DNA of 64,000 bases, taken from assembly GCA_020152595.1 (NCBI GenBank), contig JAIGNY010004056.1:62001-126000 (forward strand). The letters are read 5' to 3'. The first letter of the stretch is position 1; every line of letters begins with the position of its first letter. Origin of the DNA: Chiridota heheva. Its lineage: Eukaryota; Echinodermata; Holothuroidea; Apodida; Chiridotidae. Shown piece after piece: positions 25,501 to 40,500 of the stretch. Below the pieces are notes generated by a model. It saw nothing but the letters and a program-made list of their open reading frames with translations. It was not told the origin of the DNA and ran no database searches. The translations under genes were made by a program, and so were the position numbers.

Positions 25501-28500
25501 AGCAGGTCAAATTAAAAGTTATATATTTCTTTGTTTCCCCAACCACAAAACTGTATACAGTTTCATTTTTTCTAGGCTCCTTCAAGATAACAACTACTCC
25601 CACTGGTGTTACATGGTAGTTTTAGTAACACACATTAGAATATAATGGCATCCTTCTAATATAAGTAGTAACCGAAATCAATGCTGGCATTGTTTGTTTT
25701 TGCTGCTGGGGAAAGGTGAAATGAAATATGAACATAGAGCTATTTATAGTACCTCAATTTTATGATGCAAATTTAAACTTGTGGAACAATGTGGTTAATT
25801 TGTTGCTTGAAAATTGCAGGCATAAATTTTTAAGCAGTGCCTATACTAATGTATTCACATAACAGGCATGTAAAAATGTGTTTTTATTTAAGGGCTAATA
25901 CTGGGCTGGATTCTATTGTCTACTCAAGAGTATAATTTCTCACAAAAAAAGGACCAGCAGCCTGCAATGAAAAGAATGACTAACTACTCAAAATACAGAT
26001 AATGATGAACAAGGAACACAAACAAAAATACCTTTGCCTCTTTTTCAGAAGTAATGATTATAAAATGCCTGTCGGCGATTTCAGTTGATGAAGACGGTGA
26101 CATGCGACTTGTTCTTGTTTGCAGACCTATTCCTGCAAGAAAAATGTACAAACATGAAGACAATGACTCAAGCAGACTTCAACAAAAACAAATTCTTTCT
26201 CCTAGCCTGAAAATTATCCAAAAAGTTTCCCCTTTACCTCTTATTTTATCTCAAAGGCAGGCATACTTACACATTTGTGGCAGGTCTAGAGGGCCTCTAT
26301 ACATTGTCTATATGGGCCTCTACACATTGTCCACATGGGCCTCTACACATTGTCTAGAGGGCCTCTATACATTGTATAGAGGGCCTCTATACATTGTCTA
26401 GAGGGCCTCTATACATTATCTAGAGGGCCTCTATACATTGTCTAAAGGGCCTCTATACCTTGCTAAAGGGCCTCCAGAGGGACTCTATACCTTGTCTAGA
26501 GGGCATATATACATAGCCTAGAGGGCCTTTATACATTGTCTAGAGGGCCTCTATACATTATCTAGAGGGCCTCTATACATTGTCTAGAGGGCCTCTATAC
26601 ATATCTATAGGGCATCTATACATCGTCTAGCATCGCTAGAAGGCCTCTATACGTTGTCTAGAGGGCCTCTATACATTGTCTATATGGCATCTATACATCG
26701 TCTAGAGGGCCTCTATACATTGTCTAGAGGGCCTCTATACATTATCTATAGGGCATCTATACATCGTCTAGAGGGCTCTATACATTGTCTAGAGGGCCTC
26801 TATACATTATCTATAGGACATCTATACATTGTCTAGAGGGCCTCTATACATTATCTAGAGGGCCTCTATACATTGTCCAGAAGGCCTCTATACCTTGTCT
26901 AAAGGGCCTCTAAAGGGACTCTATACCTTGTCTAGAGGGCCTATATACATAGCCTAGATGGCCTCTATACCTTGTCTAGAGGGCCTATTTACATAGTCTA
27001 GAGGGCCTCTATACATTGTCTAGAGGGCCTCTATACATTATCTATAGGGCATCTATACATCGTCTAGAGGGCCTCTATACATTGTCTAGAGGGCCTCTAT
27101 ACATTATCTATAGGGCATCTATACATCGTCTAGCATCGCTAGAGGGCCTCTATACGTTGTCTAGAGGGCCTCTATACATTGTCTAGAGGGCCTCTATACA
27201 TTGTCTAGAGGGCCTCTATACCTTGTCTAAAGGGCCTCCAGAGGGACTCTATACCTTGTCTAGAGGGCATATATACATAGCCTAGAGGGCCTCTATACAT
27301 TGTCTAAAGGGCATCTATACATCGTCTAGAGGGCCTCTATACATTGTCTATATGGCATCTATACCTTCTACACCTTGTTTAGAGGGTCTGAGGCTAGAAC
27401 TATGGACATATTCACACCATTTGGTGCAAATAATAGTAATAAACATTCTTCCTTCCAACTGTATTTTGGGGGATGGGCAGGTAAAATGAAGACCAAACGA
27501 GACTGATAACGAACTTACTTTTATCTTTGGTGTCTTTCTGTTCTTTATTTGGATCCTTCCAGGCTTCAGATAATTGTGGTAGAAATCCACCTGTACAATC
27601 CAGGAAGGATACGTTCAAGATGCTTCCTTTTAACCTAAATATTGTGCCTGAAACGAGAACACAAACAATCCAATGAAGTGTGTGTATTTTACATTCAAAC
27701 AGATATACAAATAGGATATAACCAGGTACTCTTAAAAAACAGCAACTTATGTAAATAGTTGTGGTTTTGCAGGACGAACATCAACCAACACAGTACAGCC
27801 ACTGTTTACCTTTTCCGAACTATTTCAGTCATCAGCTTATAAGTTTTGTCTGACAAAGACGGGAAAAAGGACCAGCATTTCACTCATTATAAGTCAGACA
27901 ATGTTTATTAGTAACCCTTGCTTGAAAAAATCGGAAATGGGACCTGCGCTTAATTAAGATTCAATCCGACAATGAGTAATATTTTTCTATTAATAAAATA
28001 TGCAGTATTAAAAGGAACTGTCAGCAATTGTTCTGCAGATTAAGATCAGCGATCAATGCTGAAATGCACATATAGTCCTTGCATGATGACAGAGCTGCAA
28101 GAATTACAACCAGTTCCATATCAGGATTTGTTGGTCGCATAATGGTAGTTTCCCATAGGCTTCCGTCGGCTACCTCCTTATTCCACAATCAATTCAATGA
28201 TTCTTCTATTTTATTTCCATTAACTTAATATTGAATGTATTGTTTATAAGAATGGAACCTTATGTAAGTGCATGGTATACCAGATTTTTGTTCTTCAAAT
28301 AAAGCAGTGCTCTAGCTTTTGCTGTTTCAGAGGGGCAGTGCACACTGCCCATCCGTTGGCACCCCTCGCCTCTTCCCACACCCTTTGTGGTCTGCTCCGC
28401 CCCTCATCATAAAAAATGTAAACAAAACATTATTTAAAACAAACTCTTTAAAATCTAAATAATCTTATTAAAACTCATGAATGAAATACCTAACATGGAC

Positions 28501-31500
28501 GCAGAACACAGAATGAGAGCATATAGTACGCAATTGTCCTGTTTGGCTTATGAATGGTCCTTATGAATTAGAATAGTTTCATTTTAAGGTATGATTATAG
28601 CTATAATCCCAGAGCTTCACCAGGGACTTAAGCCTTAAGGGGGCTCTGAATCCCACGCCGAAAGACGCAGTGTTTCACACACACATTAATGTGCTGTGCC
28701 TCTCAACAAATCTAGCACCCTGTGCCTTTTAAATCAAGCTAGGGATCAGTAAAGGATATCAAACCTTCTTTTTCACGTGCCTTTGGGAACAGATGAGTAC
28801 ATGTTGCTGAGTCACCCTTCCACAGTAGAACCAACTCTACATTATTTTAAAATCTGGACACTTTTGAAAGAATTTTTAAAGAAATAGACACATTTGCGAT
28901 TCATAAATGATGTTTCCACTAATATTTTCTCTAGCTAAATTCAGGAATGATCATTGCCAGCTTCATGTTATTAACTCAAAATTAACTTGTTGATAAGTTC
29001 CTGCCTGCAAGAGGATCATGACAAGCAAAGCAAAAAAGAATGTGAAGTACTTTGGGCAGAATGTGTTTAGCAGCTTACAAGATTTAGCACAGTACAAACC
29101 TTTTAATAGTGTTATAATTTCTATTGTTTGTTTGTGTTTAACAGCACTTTATGTTTGTTTGTTTGATGATGGCATAACGGCACCATGACAACGAGGGTCA
29201 AATTGTGCCTGAGAAGTCAGATCATTCTAGAGGTAGAAAGGAAAGGAAACAGGAATGGGAGGGGGAGAATGAGAAAAATACAAGAACAAAAAGTCAGAAA
29301 GCTGGGATTGAAAGAGGAGGTGCATGAGTGAAAGAAAAACAAGAGAGGGGGTGGAAGAGGAGAACTAAATATGGTTGTAAAGGGAAGCATGATGAAGGAA
29401 GGAGATAATTTTATCCTGAGGGATTTTATGGAAGAACTCAGCAATGGAGTTGTGGAGGGCGAGGGAAGCTCTGGAAAGGTTGTACAGGGGGCAAGCAAGG
29501 AGAACGTGATGGATTGTGAGGGTGCAATGGCAATTGTTGTAGAGGGTTGGGGGGAGCCAATAAGGAGGTGGGGGGTGAGCGAGGTGGGTGTTACCTATTC
29601 TAAGATGGGTAATATGAACGTTGTCGACACGAGAGAGGTTGTTGATGGTGGGTTTGATCGGAGTGGTGGGCTGGAACTTTAACAGTTAAAGTCATAATGT
29701 GCCAAAAGAGGTTGATGGTGAATGGTTAATTGTTTGGTGATTGGACTGTGTGCAAAGAGATGTGTCTATTGAAAGTAACTTACCACTTGGCGTGACAATG
29801 ACAGGCTGAGATAGTCTCTGCTCTCCGTAAGGTGGAAGATTGACAACGATAGCTAGAACTGATCCAAGAGTTGTACCGACCCACAGACAGGGGGATGTTA
29901 TGGCCTCTGTGGAAGAAATTTTAAATAACAGAAAAACTGAAAGATTTAACAAGGATTTACCAGCTCCTGAGTTTGATCTGAATCTTATAAAGTAATGGTG
30001 AGTAAGAGAGAAAGTGAGATTCCGTTCGTGCATGCATAGTCAATGTTAGGGTCATGAAAACACTTGATGTCAAAGCCGCACACCCATTACTTGTCGCTGA
30101 TAGCTCGGATAAACAGTTCAAAAAAATGCTTAAAAAACAGAGAAATCTTCCGTAATGATACAAGTCAAAAGTTCCTATGGGATTTATCCCCAAAAAACAG
30201 GTGCTTCCAAAAGATTTACCCCCAAAAACTAGTACTTTCAAATGATTTATCCTTGAAAAAATCTTTTAGCGAAACAGAACTGACTATGCATGCGTGAATG
30301 GGATCTCACCTTATCTGGAACATATGAAATAAAAGCAGACATTGCAAATGATACAAATCCCTTCACCGCTAATTATATGCTTTCCACACCAATACCATAC
30401 CACCCTCTGTTCTGAATGATGTCCCATCCTATAGCCCTCCCTACAAGAAATAATACATGAAATCCAGATACCATTCCACAACATGATCCATATGCCATCA
30501 CACCTGCAATCAAGATGACATTTCACCATATGCCTTGCCACCCTGTTCCATATACAATGCCACAGTCCCATATGCCATCCCCTCCTGACCCATATATTAT
30601 ACCACCTTGTTTCCACATCCCATCAGTCCCTGTACCATGTGCTATCCTATCATGTCCTTTATACCATCCTTCCAAGTATAACGTGCCATTTCACCCTGTC
30701 CTACAGGCCATTTCATCTTATCCCACATGCTATCCCACCCTGTCCCATGAATCATCCCAACTGAAATCCAAATGACATGCCATCCTGTCTCACATGTCAT
30801 TACACCTAATCCCTATGCCATCCCACCTTGTCCCACATGTCATCCCAGCCTGTCATAAATGCCATGACACTACCTTGTTTCACATGCAACGCTACCGTGT
30901 CCCACATGTTATCCCATGCTGTCATATAGTTTGTTTGATGAGGTCTTAACGGCACCACGACAACGAAGGTCAAATTGTGCCTGAGAGGTCAGATCATTTT
31001 AGAGGTAGTAAGGAAAGAGACCAGGGGAAGAATGAGAGAAATTCAAGAACAAAAGCCAGAAAGCTGTGATCGAGAGAGGAGGTGCATGGGTAAAACTAAA
31101 AACAAAGTAGAGAGGGGGTGGAAGAGGAGGATTAAATATGGTTGTAGAGGGATGCATGCTGAAGGAAGGAGACTATTTTATCTGGAGGATTTTTTTGGAA
31201 GAACTCAGCAATTGAGTTGTGGGGAGCGAGAAGCTCTGGGAAGGTTGTACAGGGGCAAGCAAGGAGAACGTGTTGGATTGTAAGGATGCAGTGGCAATTG
31301 TTACAGAGGGGTTGGGGAACCAATAAGGAGGTGGGAGTGAGTGAGGTGGGTGTGACCAATTCTAAGACGGGTAATATAAACGTTGTCGATACGAGAAAGG
31401 TTGTTGATGGTGGATTTGATCGATTGTGGGCTGGATAACATGGAGTTTGTTATCAATTTGGAAGTTCCATAAGGTTTGCCAGCGGTCACGAACAAGAGAA

Positions 31501-34500
31501 GCGATAAGCGGTTTGATGTCAGAGAGGGTTTTGGGAAAAGGGGAAGGGAGGAGGTTAAGGGCAAGCTTAGCGGCTGTATCAGCCCTGTCATTGCCAGGGA
31601 TGCCAACATGGCTGGGTATCCAGAAGAAAAGAACACTTTTCCTGCAGAGGGTGGGGAAAAGAGTTTCCGGAGGAGGAGGTGGCAGGTGAGATTATCCCAT
31701 TTAAGATTGAGTAATGAAGTAAGAACAGCCTTTGAGTCAGAGAAAATGGCAAAGTGACTAAGAGGAGAGTACTCAACAAAGTTGAGGCGAGGAGAATGGC
31801 CTTAGCCTCGGCTGAAAAGATGGATGAGTGGTCAGGAAGTCTGCTACTGAGGGTGATGTCTTGGATGATGGCAGCAGCAGCTGTCTTGTTGCCTTCCTTG
31901 GAGCCATCAGTATAGATGGAGGTGTAATTTGAGAGTTGGTCTTTGATTTGGTTGTGGAGATTGATGAAGAGATTAGGGTGAGTTTGAGTTTTGTTATAAG
32001 TGGAGAGGTCTAGGTGAACAGAAGGAAGGGGGGTGGTCCAAGGCGGAAAAGTGGGCCAGGAATAGGTGCCGAGAGTGGCGGGGTTGATGCCAAGTTGAAA
32101 GAGGTCTGATTTAATGCGTAAGCTGAAGGGGGGCGATAGGGTTTTAGTCCTATCAAAGAGGGAGGAGAAATTGGGGTACCTGATGAGGTTGTAAACAGGG
32201 TTCTGGGTGTTGGTGAGGACTCTAAAAGCATAGGAGAGGCTAAGCTTTTTACATCTAAGTAGAAAGGGGGGTTCGTTGGCTTCAACATGAAGGCTAGTGA
32301 TTGGGGAGGTCCTGTAGGCTCCTAGACAAAGCCTGAGGGCTTCATTTTGGATGGTGTTAATGTGGTTGAGGTATGAGTTGTGAGCGACACAGTAAACAAT
32401 ATTGCCATAGTCAAGCTTGGCACGAATGGTGAGCCTGAAAATTTTGAGGAGAGCATAGCGGTTCGCTCCCCAAGTAGTGTTGGAGAGCAGACGGAGGAGG
32501 TTGAGGGAGCTATTGCATTTAAGTTTCAGGTTGGTGATGTGTGGCTTGTAGGTGAGCTTGGGGTCTAGAGTTAGACCAAGGAACCTTGTGTTTTCAACTT
32601 TAGGGATGCGATTCCCATTGAGCACAAAGTTCGGGTTGGGGTGGAGGTTGTTGAAATGACAAAAGTGCATGCAGACTGTCTTGTCTTTGGAGAATCTAAA
32701 ACCGTTATTGTTGCTCCAGACTTGCAGCTGATTGAGGCTGGTTTGGAGCCTATTTTCAACAATAGGAAAGCTAGGGGAGGAGTAGAAGATGGTGAAGTCA
32801 TCCACGAGGGTACGCGTTTGATGCTGGGGCCAAGGTCATTCCCGATGTCATTAATGCTCAGGTTGAAGAGAGTGGGGAGAGGATGCTGCCTTGGGGGACG
32901 CCCTCTTCTTGGGGTACAGCTTGGAGAGGGTGTGGCCAATACGAACTTGGAACTGCCTGGGTGAGAGGAAGTTTTGAATAAAGATGGGGAGGTGGCCTCT
33001 GAGGCCAATGGTGTGAAGTTTCCGGGTAATGCCGTATTTCCAAGTAGTGTCGAAAGCTTTCTCGAGGTCAAAAATATGGCAATGAGGTGTTCCTTTTTGC
33101 AAAGGATTCCCGGATAGCGGTGTCGAGCGTAATTAACTGGTCTAGGGTATTGCGACGTTTTGGAAGCCACTTTGGTGAGGAGAGAGGATTCTGTTGGTCT
33201 CGAGGAACCAGTTTAGTCTCTGATTAATGATCTTTTCAATAATTTTACAGAGACAGCAAGTAAGGGCGATGGGTCGGTAGCTGGTGGGTCGGTGCTATCC
33301 TTCCCGGTTTAAGGATGGGGATGACAATAGCTGTCCTCCAGATAGGGGAAAGGAGTGTGAGGACCAAATGTAATTGAAGATGGTGAGTAGGGTAGTGGTG
33401 GCTTTGATGGGGAGGTGTTTCAGAAACTGATAGGGGATGTTATCTGGGCCCTTGGAGGTGCAGCCAGCGTCGCTGATGGCTTGGTTTAATTCAGAAAGGG
33501 TGAGAGGGGTGTTGTAGCTTTGGAGTTGTCAGAGGGAAAAGTGATTCTCAGGGCTTCATCCAGCTTTTTTTATTTTGAAAGCATTGGAGTAGTTGGTCGA
33601 GGCCGAGATGTTGCTGAAAGAGGCGGCGAGGTGGTCAACGATGTCTTTTTTGCGGTGAGAAGGTCTCCATTCCAAGAGAGATGGGAGATGGAAGATTTGC
33701 CTACTCTGCCGTGGAAGCTATTAACCATTCTCCAAATCTTCTTAGTGGGGGTGTTGGTGGTGAGAGAAGAGATGAAGTTGTTCCAAGTGTTGGTTTTACT
33801 GTCCTTGATAGTGCGTCTGGCCTTGCACGGCTGATGCGAAAGAGGTTAAGGTTATGGGTGGTCGGGTTAGTTTTAAAGTTCCTGAGGGTTCTTTTCCTGT
33901 TCTTGATGGCGGTTTTGCAGTCATCTGAGAACCAGGGGTTGGGGGGGATGATTTGGGGGTTTGGAGGTTTTGGGAATTGAGCAGGTGGCGATGTTGATAA
34001 GGATATTACTGAAGTTAGACATGGGATCCTCATCCTCGAGAAGATGGGGGGAGAGGTGTGAGTCACAGAGGGTTTAAAAAAGGGACCAGTCAGCCTTGTC
34101 GAGGTTCCAGTTGGGGATGTGCTCAGTGGGGATTTGAAGATTGAAGTGTATAAGAAGAGGGTAATGATCACTACCACAGAGGTCAGCAGTGACTCTCCAA
34201 CTAAAGTCAGGGAGGAGGTTAGGGGAACAGATAGACAGGTCAATACAGGTGAGAGAGCCTGTGGCAGGATGAAGGTAGGTCGGGGAGTTAGTGTTCAGTA
34301 AGGACAGGCTGTGCTGACGGAGAGCGTTTTCGATGAACTTGCCTCTAGGGGTGGTGGTATTAGTCATATAGGCCATGACATCCTATCCCACATGCCACCC
34401 TGTTCCACATGCTATCCCACCATGTCATCCCATCCTGTCCCCCATGCCATCCCACCTTTATCCTAAATCCTACGTGTACATTTACCAATCATTCTACCAT

Positions 34501-37500
34501 CTTCAACCCACCATTCTTTCCTCTGACTACCATCCCCTCACTTCTGTCGACTCAATATGCCCCATTCAGCTGCCATTATCTCTTCATCTACCATCCTCCA
34601 TTCACCAACCATCCTCTTTTCCTCATCATTCTACCATCTTCAACCCACCATTCTTTCCTCTGACTACCATTCCCTCACTTCTGTCGACTCAATATGCCCC
34701 ATTCAGCTGCCATTATCTCTTTATCTACCATCCTCCATTCACCAACCATCCTCTTTTCCTCAACATGCCCCATTCACTTAACATCCCCCAATCACCTACC
34801 ATCATCCATTTAACTACTACTCCAACCCACCTTTTGCCATCCACTCATCTACCAAATATATTCTTAACCAACTCTCCTTCCAAACCTTCACTATACCCTC
34901 CACTCACTCCATTGCACTACCCTCGCCCCCCTAGCCTTAACTTAAATCTGACACTTCCAATAGAAACATGCTCAACTTTTTTCCTCTTATAAACCAAATA
35001 GGGCTGACCTAACTACCAAATCATGAAAATACATTGCAGATTAACTTGGGAGTTTATAAGTCTATTATGTTTCCACTCTACACTAGCAAAACCTTATTGT
35101 TTTTTCCCCCTATTCAGTTCCAAGACACTTCATTATAAATTCCATGCAGTCGTCAGTTCTACTAATCAACCTTTTGTTCATCCCAGAATAAATCCTTTAA
35201 TTGCTGCTTTTTAGGTTTGGATTGCATTTGTTCTCCTTTATATTAATTCCTTAAAAAAAAAAAGGTTGGATTTCCTTTCCTAGGGCAGCAATCTTTTGTT
35301 CCCTAGTAGCTGAACAATGCATGAGGTCAGACGGACAATATATGTGGACAGGGACGGATAAAGGATAGAGATGCTATATCCCCTCTTCGCGAGCTTCGTT
35401 GGCAAGGGGATAATTAAGCCTTACTTCAAAACATAAATAAACTGCTATAAACCCAAGTCCATATCGTATCATAAAATGTTTTTCATTTTTCACAGCACAA
35501 CCTTCTTTACTTTTTTGGAAAACGTTTTTTTCATATATATTTCAAGAATTTCTCAAATTTACAAAATTGGACATAACAGCCGAGGAATTACGGCAAACCA
35601 AATTTGTTTGGACCATCTGTAAGATGAATGCAGAGATCAGTTGAGCTACAACACTGGTGCATCAAGCTGCCTATGTTACACACAGAATATAGATACTAAA
35701 TTCATGTCTGAAATTTTGGAAAACAGTTTTTCCATTTTCTTTTTTCCATGTACTATATTTTCTTCAAAGAATCTACAATGGTGTATTCATCACTTTGGCA
35801 GATTAGTTTTTCTTTACGATGAAAGCACCTTTCATCTTTACAAAACCAATTCTGATGTGCTCATCTTATATGACAGAAACAGGAATACAGACAGAACAGT
35901 GAGGACATTATAACTTCAATAATCCTCTTAACATCTTTTCAAATAGTTTTTTTTTTTCCGTCATGTTCATAGTGCAATTCCCCCCAAAAATAAAGTTTTA
36001 CTCTGTTAATTTTCAGCAATATCTTTTCTTAGGAGAAATGGTCCATCAATCATTCACATTTAATGCACAATTCACCTCAGGCATATGATACACAAGTTTA
36101 TCAGCAGTTTGAAAACATATTTCTCCCACTAAAACATCTAACACAGATGAGTGATTTCAATCACAAAAGTGCCCGAGTTTCAGCACTGGCTTTCTGTAAT
36201 CTTATACACACAAATAACCTTAGGCTACTTGGCTGTGATGTGCATAGGAATAACAGATAAACAATCATTGTTTAGAGTGGAAACACAATACACTGAACAA
36301 GAAGCCAGGTTGGTAATTGTCATAAAACTCAGGATAAACTCAGGTGCCGGGTGCGGGTACGTTTAAAGAAAAACTTTTCGGCATGTTGTAGTGCTGGTCC
36401 ATTTTTTCAATATTTTCGTTGATTACTTATACTCTAAGTACTAAAATGAACTTCTTTCATGCTGCTAGTATAATATACTGCAGTTACCAAAATTTATGTC
36501 AAACTGCGGTTGTTTTTCAGTCGGTGGGGGGGGGCACACATTTCTTCCTGTATTCATTAACATATCTGTTTGATTAAATATGGAAACTATCTTCACGGGT
36601 GTAGCCAGGCTTTTGATTGAAAGAGAGTAAGGGGGGAGGGGGGGGGGAGTCAAAGAACAAAAATAACTGCTGATGGCTCTAATTTTTTCTCTCTACAATT
36701 GTGTCAAATACACGTTTTAGCTAAATTAATTGACCTTTTCTGGATCTAGCTTTAAGCAAAATTTCTGGACCTAGCTTTAAGTAAAATTTCTGGCCCTAGC
36801 TTTAAGCAAAATTTCTGGACCTAGCTTTAAGCGAAATTTCTGGACCTTGCTTTAAGCAAAATTTCTGGACCTAGCTATAAGCAGAATTAGCTTAAAGCAA
36901 AATTTCTGGACCAAGATCTAAGCAAAATTTCTGGACCTAAATTTAAGCAAAATTTCTGGACCTAAATTTAAGCAAAATTTCTGGACCTGGATTCAAGCAA
37001 AATTTCTGGACATAGCTTTTAGAAAAATTTCTGGCCCTAGCTTTAAGCAAAATATCTGGACCTAGCTTTGGGCAGAATTTCTGGGACCTAGCTTTAAGCA
37101 GAATTTCTGGGACCTAGCTTTAAGCAGAATTTCTGGACCTAGCAATAAGCAAAATTTCTGGACCTAGCTTTAAGCAAAATTTCTGGACCTAGCTTTAAGC
37201 AAAATTTCTGGACCTAGCTTTAAGCAAAATTTCTAAACCTAGCTTTAAGCAAAATTTCTAAACCTAGCTTTAAGCAAAATGTCTGGACCTAGCTTTAAGC
37301 AAAATGTCTGGACCTAGCTTTAAGCAAAATGTCTGGACCTAGCTTTAAGCAAAATTTTTAAACCTAGTTTTAAGCAAAATTTGTGGACCTAGCTTCAAGA
37401 AAAATTGGTGGACCTTTTTAATCAAACTTTTTAGACCTTTTTACCTTAAGTGGAGCCAATGGGGGTTGAACAATCTTCCTCTTCGTAGCTAAGTAAATTA

Positions 37501-40500
37501 GGGTCCTCATTGTGTATATATATAACTTACTTGTTAAAACACATAAAATGAATGGAAATAATTTCGGTCACTGTACCTTCTTTTCTTGTGTATGACACTG
37601 AAAAGGATACAGAGCCTACGCCCTCTCTCGACTCCTTCTCCAAGCTAGACATGCTGGAGCTTCTGGACCGGGTAAACGAGCTATCGCTGCGATCTGTGAA
37701 TAGGACACACACACACACACAAAGAAACCAGGTTACTTTCTAACATTTACTTAGAAAATGGCTGTACTTTATCAATGATATGTGCCAAATGAACACGTGT
37801 CATACTTACCATCTCAGGCATGTCCTAGCTGCAAGCAAATAGATATCCTTTTATCACCCAGAATGCATCTCTTTATCTCTTCTACTATTGCAATAATTAA
37901 CTTTCCTGATGGAGATGCTCTCAACCGCATCCACACACTCAATACAGTATCACATTAAGGTTAAGTTCAGTGGTCAAGTAAGTTCATGGTTTGGTTTGGT
38001 TTGGTTAGTTGATGTTTAACGGCACCGCGACAGTCAGAGTCATATGTGCCAAGAGGGTGTTAATAAATTATGGTGTAAGAGTTGGGATAGTGAGGACATG
38101 GAAGGTTTGTAAGTTCATTTTACACGAATGAATTCAGCAGAAAACTAAATGAATTGTTTGATTGATTTTTGCTTTCAGAATCTTCAGGTGGCAAACCATA
38201 GCTAAGTGACTCAATTTTGTTTCTTACTGTCCTAACTTATACAATTGTTTTAGGTCCCCAAAGTTCAGGAAAAATCCAAGTATATAAAGACTTTTGGGGA
38301 ATGTGAGGATGAGGGCGCCAATTTTCTACAGTAAACTTTCCAGAAGAGTCCTCACTAAATATATTTTCTTATATTTAAACTTAATCTTAACGGAATAAGA
38401 TACAACGTAACATAACCTAACAAGATGACAGGCTAAGAAGGGTTAGTCACTCCGTAAAAAGCCCAAACTAACACCACCACAAAAAAAAAAAAAAAAAAAA
38501 AAATAAAAGACGCCCAGAGTTAAGTAAAGAAAATATCAATGTTCACTTTGAATTGTAAACAGAAAGCGAACCATTCCACTTATCAACAACTTTCTGCGAA
38601 AAGCTAAAAAGCTGAATATTTATCCGTGAGAAGTCTTTAGTGGATTTAAGTACTTTCTTCTTTCTCATAAATGAACTTGCTTGACTACTTTACTTAACCT
38701 TTAAAGGTCAATGGAATTGTAAAGGCATTTGTTTCAAACTCTATTAGAAATGATTGCAATTGAAATAGAGAATTTACAACCCCAAAATTGACTACAAATT
38801 CAATAACATCAAATATACCTTGGATATTTTATAGACCATACCAGACGGGAAACCGCAGGCATTATCTTTTTCATAGTCAACATAATATCCATGTAGCACA
38901 TCCTGGTCAAAGCACATACACCAGTCACAGAATATACCACTACCAGAGGCGCAGAAAGGGTCACCTCCCAGGATGGAAAGGAAGGGGGGGGGGGGGTGCA
39001 TCAAAAACCCCAAAATTTTCCAGTTAGAAGGGAAAATACACAACCACATTGATGCTTATTAGAAAATCTTCAATTTTCAGGAAATTGACTTCATTCTGGG
39101 GTAATATTTAGATAATTTGCAGGAAAAGTTTTTTCTTCTTCAATTTTCGGGAAATGTTGGCAAAAGTTGACAAAATTTGACCCAATTACCCTTCAACTTG
39201 ACTAATTTTTTAATTAGCTGTTAATAATTTCCCAATTTTATCTCCCAACTGAGTAGCAAACATGCAACCAGGAAGGTAAAGGGGTGGGGGTGCCGTGTGT
39301 TCCCATAACCCCAACTTTCTACGCCTCTAATTACAGCTACATCACATACCAACCCCACAGAACAAACCAATAGAGTATGTGCACAAGACATCACACACGC
39401 TGGTGCTGGTAGATTGCTGTGCTGAAGTTTGTACTTCACACCCACTATGCATAAACTACTCCTACCGACAGTGTGGAGTGCAGCAAGAAAACGTTAAACC
39501 CAACAAAACGTTAAACCCAAAGGACCATTCTTTCTAAACGTTTCCCTGTCTGACGATTGATTGGTTGATTTTACTCACCATGTAATTCCTGGGGGAGAAA
39601 GAAAGGGGGAATTACCCACTCTTTGCAAGAATTTCAGAAATACACATAAGGTTGTGAAAAACTATGTCCCCATACTATGTGGAGGAAAAGTAAGGCCGTG
39701 TGTCACCTTCACACTTTGTGAAGGTAAAATACAACCCTGTACCTACTTAGGTGATGTCAGTGCACACACTTTACTTCGCAAAACCCACCAACATGATCAA
39801 ACTAATTTGGAAAGGGGAATTCTGCATCACAGAATTGTGGAATGACTGAAGGATTCACTTTGATTTCCCGTATGAAAATTCTCTGTTACCAAAGTCACAC
39901 AAAACTAGCCCTAGACAATCCCTAGGATAGTTTTGCATCGCACAAACTTTAGAACATGAATGACTGTTTCCAATGGGATTCCCACCAGAAAGTTCCATAT
40001 CAGGATATCTCAGCAGGTTTTACCTCTAGGGACAGTTCACATCACATGGAATGACCTTAAAACACCTCTCCCCCCCCCTCCCTTTCTTACACACACACAC
40101 ACCTCAATGCAGAAACCCAAGTGTGACAAAAGATTGCGTACTAGAGAAAGAGATTGAATTTGTGTACTCAAAATTTAAAGATTCTGCGAATAAAAACAAT
40201 GATTCAGTTTTCAGAGATGTTGAAGAACTGTTAAAATATTAAATTGAGTACAATTCATTGTGCACATTCTTCATTATTGTATGCTATAGAAGTGGAACAC
40301 ACAGTGCAGTGGGCAGCTTTCTGTTACTACAATGCAGGTTTTCAGCTACTGTGCCAACTAACTACAGTACAGTACGCGAGTGCTCTTCTCACATGCCAAG
40401 ACTGCTGATTTTTGCAGGTGTCGTCTAAATGCTCTTCTTAGGGGATAGTTTTTTTCTGTTACTTACGGGTCGTGTCAACTCAAATCAAAGGGCAACTGGG

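Noticed and set aside
29371..29682. Plus-strand 103-codon frame
   Set aside because: Antisense of the LINE 3' region; the same sequence at 31217-31438 shows it is LINE-derived.
31426..33980. Several plus-strand frames over the LINE
   Set aside because: Antisense shadows of the RT and RNase H region.
34375..34992. 205-codon plus-strand frame
   Set aside because: C/T-rich sequence with a 137-bp duplication; only Pro/Ser/Leu/Thr composition, no domain.
40051..40242. Plus-strand 63-codon frame ending in a charged helix-like peptide
   Set aside because: No start context, splice site or family match; half the frame is a Pro/Thr repeat from a CA microsatellite.
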